DNA of 63,588 bases from Thraustochytrium sp. TN22 (lineage: Eukaryota > Sar > Bigyra > Thraustochytrida > Thraustochytriidae). The stretch covers positions 1 to 63,588 of the forward strand of contig JABLUY010000216.1 of the NCBI GenBank assembly GCA_013306675.1, given 5' to 3'. Positions 62,013 to 63,588 of this stretch are shown piece by piece. The notes under the pieces are model-generated. The model saw only the letters and a program-made list of their open reading frames with translations, did no database searches and had not been told where the DNA came from. Within the stretch, counting starts at the first letter, position 1; every line of letters starts with the position of its first letter. Position numbers and translations under genes: made by a program.

Positions 62013-63446
62013 TCACGCCACTGACTTGCGGAGGAGCCCTACCGGCAGCTTGCTCGAGGTAGCCCGCACACGCGCCGAGTTGCAAATCTCGCACGCGAGT
62101 CGCAGATTGTTTGTATTGAAGAACGTGCACGACGAGCACGTCCACCCCTCGGGCCGCGCGGGCACCGCCGCCCTCTTCTTGGCCGCGCCGCTCGGTTTCG
62201 GCTGTTCAATCACCTCCACGAATCCATCCCGCGACAGCGTCGAGACGCCCGCGTCTAATACCGATTCCGCAGACTCCGCGTCGTCGCTCGGCTCCAAAAA
62301 CACCTCGCGCGTTGCCGGGTTGAAGTGCACCACGAAACCAGGGATGGCCGCGGTCTGCACGCGCCGCCACGCACCGCCGTCCTTGGCAAAGACGCGCTTT
62401 GACGACATGGACTTGGGCGCCACGGACTTGGGCGCCACGCCTTTGGGCGCCACGCTTTGGGGCGCCACGCTTTCGCGAGCAACAGCCGCAGGCGCGGCCT
62501 CAGGCGTCGGCACCGTCGCGGCCGCACTTTGCGTGGCAGGTGCAGCAGTCGTCCCGGCCGCTGCGTCCGTCCGCTTCCGCCTCTTCTTACCGCGCCGCCT
62601 GCGACGCTTCACGTCGCCGCGGGCGATCACCTCCTTGCGTAACCTTTCAAAAAGCTGCACCAGTGCATCGTCCAGAACGACCGGCGGCATGTGGCCCTTT
62701 TTCATATTTCCCTCGCCGTAAATGCTCGGGCCGGTGGACTTCTCCAAGAGCGCCTCCTTCACCTCCACGTCCTTGCGGATGCGCGCCAGGTCGGCCTCGG
62801 TGATTGGCGCGCTCCCGTCCACAAGCGCGTTGAAGAGTAGCACGTACTCCTTGATGCGCCGCACCACCTTGCTGCGCGCGCCCAGCGCCGACAGCCCGTA
62901 CTGCGACGCCAGCTCGCGAACGCGCTTGTCTTTAAGCATGTGTGTGTTGAGCGTTGCTAGCCGCTTGCGAGGCACCGAGCCACCCTGGCCGTCCTCTGTG
63001 CGCGCGCGCTTTGCCGGACGCACCACCGCGCCGGCCGCGTCCACGTCCTCCACCACCACGCCCTCCTCCTGCTGCTCCTCCTCCTGCTCCTTGGCGTCGG
63101 CGCCAGCCTCGGTCCGGAGCCGCCTCGCCACGGCCGCCAGCTCAGGCCGCACGCGCACAAAGGCCTGCACCACCGCCTCGGTGCTCTTGTTGGGCGCCAG
63201 GTCCGCGGACGAGCACCGTTTGCGGCACGTCGGGCACTCGCTCTTCACTTGCAGAGCGCGCCGCACGCACTCCGAGCAGAAGCAGTGCCCGCACCCCTTC
63301 AGGCTGCACGGCGACCGCAACAAGTCCTGGCAGATCGGGCACTTGAGCGCGAACTCCACCTTGTCCAGCCCGCGCAGCTCCGTCCCGCGCCACGCCTCCT
63401 GGTCGTCCAGGTCGGCCGCCGCGTCGGCGCCAGCCGCCGCCGCCAT
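62013..63446 (-). CDS. RAD18: RAD18-like E3 ubiquitin ligase with a C-terminal NZF finger
   Basis: A 477-residue protein from the ATG at 63446. It has a C3HC4 RING at 36-76 (CPICQDLLRSPCSLKGCGHCFCSECV, CPTC) preceded by the Rad18-typical FALKCPICQDLL. A SAP region follows at about 173-225 (LNTHMLKDKRVRELASQYGL...RIKEYVLLFNA). A basic stretch (KRRRRRGKKRRKR), pentapeptide SVAPK repeats, and a C-terminal RanBP2/NZF zinc finger (GWTCSSCTFFN....ACEICNSAR) complete it. RAD18 with RAD6 mono-ubiquitinates PCNA at stalled forks to start translesion synthesis. The UBZ4 finger found between RING and SAP in animals is missing. The NZF here has the TF dipeptide associated with ubiquitin binding and could replace it (inference). 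Tail-to-tail with the sterol desaturase. Confidence 0.88.
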   Translation of the reverse strand: MAAAAGADAAADLDDQEAWRGTELRGLDKVEFALKCPICQDLLRSPCSLKGCGHCFCSECVRRALQVKSECPTCRKRCSSADLAPNKSTEAVVQAFVRVRPELAAVARRLRTEAGADAKEQEEEQQEEGVVVEDVDAAGAVVRPAKRARTEDGQGGSVPRKRLATLNTHMLKDKRVRELASQYGLSALGARSKVVRRIKEYVLLFNALVDGSAPITEADLARIRKDVEVKEALLEKSTGPSIYGEGNMKKGHMPPVVLDDALVQLFERLRKEVIARGDVKRRRRRGKKRRKRTDAAAGTTAAPATQSAAATVPTPEAAPAAVARESVAPQSVAPKGVAPKSVAPKSMSSKRVFAKDGGAWRRVQTAAIPGFVVHFNPATREVFLEPSDDAESAESVLDAGVSTLSRDGFVEVIEQPKPSGAAKKRAAVPARPEGWTCSSCTFFNTNNLRLACEICNSARVRATSSKLPVGLLRKSVA

Positions 63447-63534
63447 GTCGCCCTTGCTTGTGCCGCCCGCCGCCGCAGCAGAGCACTCCGAGACCGCCGA
63501 GCGGCCGCGGGCTCGGCTCGGGCCCGGATCGGCC

Positions 63535-63544
63535 GCGCCGCGCT

Positions 63545-63588
<44 letters not shown>
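63535..63588. repeat. (CCG)n trinucleotide repeat at the window end
   Basis: GCCGCC repeats run to the right edge, upstream of the RAD18-like start codon. Confidence 0.9.

Overview
This window is nuclear DNA of a GC-rich, intron-poor unicellular eukaryote. Long uninterrupted reading frames encode typical eukaryotic families: SEC14/CRAL-TRIO, F-box/JmjC, RBBP5, RAD18, a TAZ finger, SAMHD1, WW/ankyrin proteins and a C5-sterol desaturase. Only two introns with clear GT...AG borders are visible, plus one probable third. The best guess for lineage is a heterotrophic stramenopile, possibly a labyrinthulomycete/thraustochytrid. This is inference. It rests on a mitochondrial-type presequence on phosphoglycerate kinase (mitochondrial lower glycolysis is a known stramenopile trait), on the sparse introns, and on a CatSper accessory subunit that implies a flagellated stage. 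No organellar, bacterial or viral segment is recognised.

Layout. 1-1.2 kb: acidic tandem repeats, perhaps the end of a gene entering from the left. 1.2-6.7 kb (minus): three tandem SEC14-like lipid-transfer genes sharing a C-terminal signature; the third adds two N-terminal membrane helices. 8.1-14.1 kb (plus): three tandem genes of an unrecognised family with signal peptide, cysteine-containing ectodomain and about seven membrane helices. 14.8-23.5 kb: a GNAT-PhzF fusion, phosphoglycerate kinase, the MutY glycosylase, and a sphingomyelinase-like protein whose active site looks dead. 23.7-24.5 kb: a TAZ-finger gene, then about 5.4 kb without a convincing gene. 29.9-33.2 kb: the CatSper beta/delta/epsilon-type subunit. 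33.5-39.7 kb (minus): SAMHD1-like dNTPase and an ankyrin/WW protein. 40.6-47.4 kb: a SlyD-FKBP fusion, an EF-hand/WW/zinc-finger protein, and an F-box-JmjC-kinase-fold protein. 47.4-52.2 kb: noncoding repeats, including a duplicated ~448-bp unit, and two small related basic/low-complexity proteins. 52.2-57.1 kb: a RibD-reductase-like protein, a secreted LRR-VWA protein, and RBBP5. 58.1-60.2 kb: two tiny related proteins. 61.0-63.4 kb: C5-sterol desaturase and RAD18.

The genes do not form one pathway. The dominant theme is local duplication: two gene triplets, two pairs of small proteins, and a duplicated noncoding unit. Functional threads are genome maintenance (MutY, SAMHD1, RAD18), chromatin (RBBP5, JmjC, TAZ), lipid/sterol handling (SEC14 x3, the sphingomyelinase-like pseudoenzyme, sterol desaturase) and surface/flagellar signalling (seven-helix family, CatSper subunit, LRR-VWA protein). 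Start codons were placed at ATG. Many frames stay open upstream of the ATG only because the DNA is so GC-rich.
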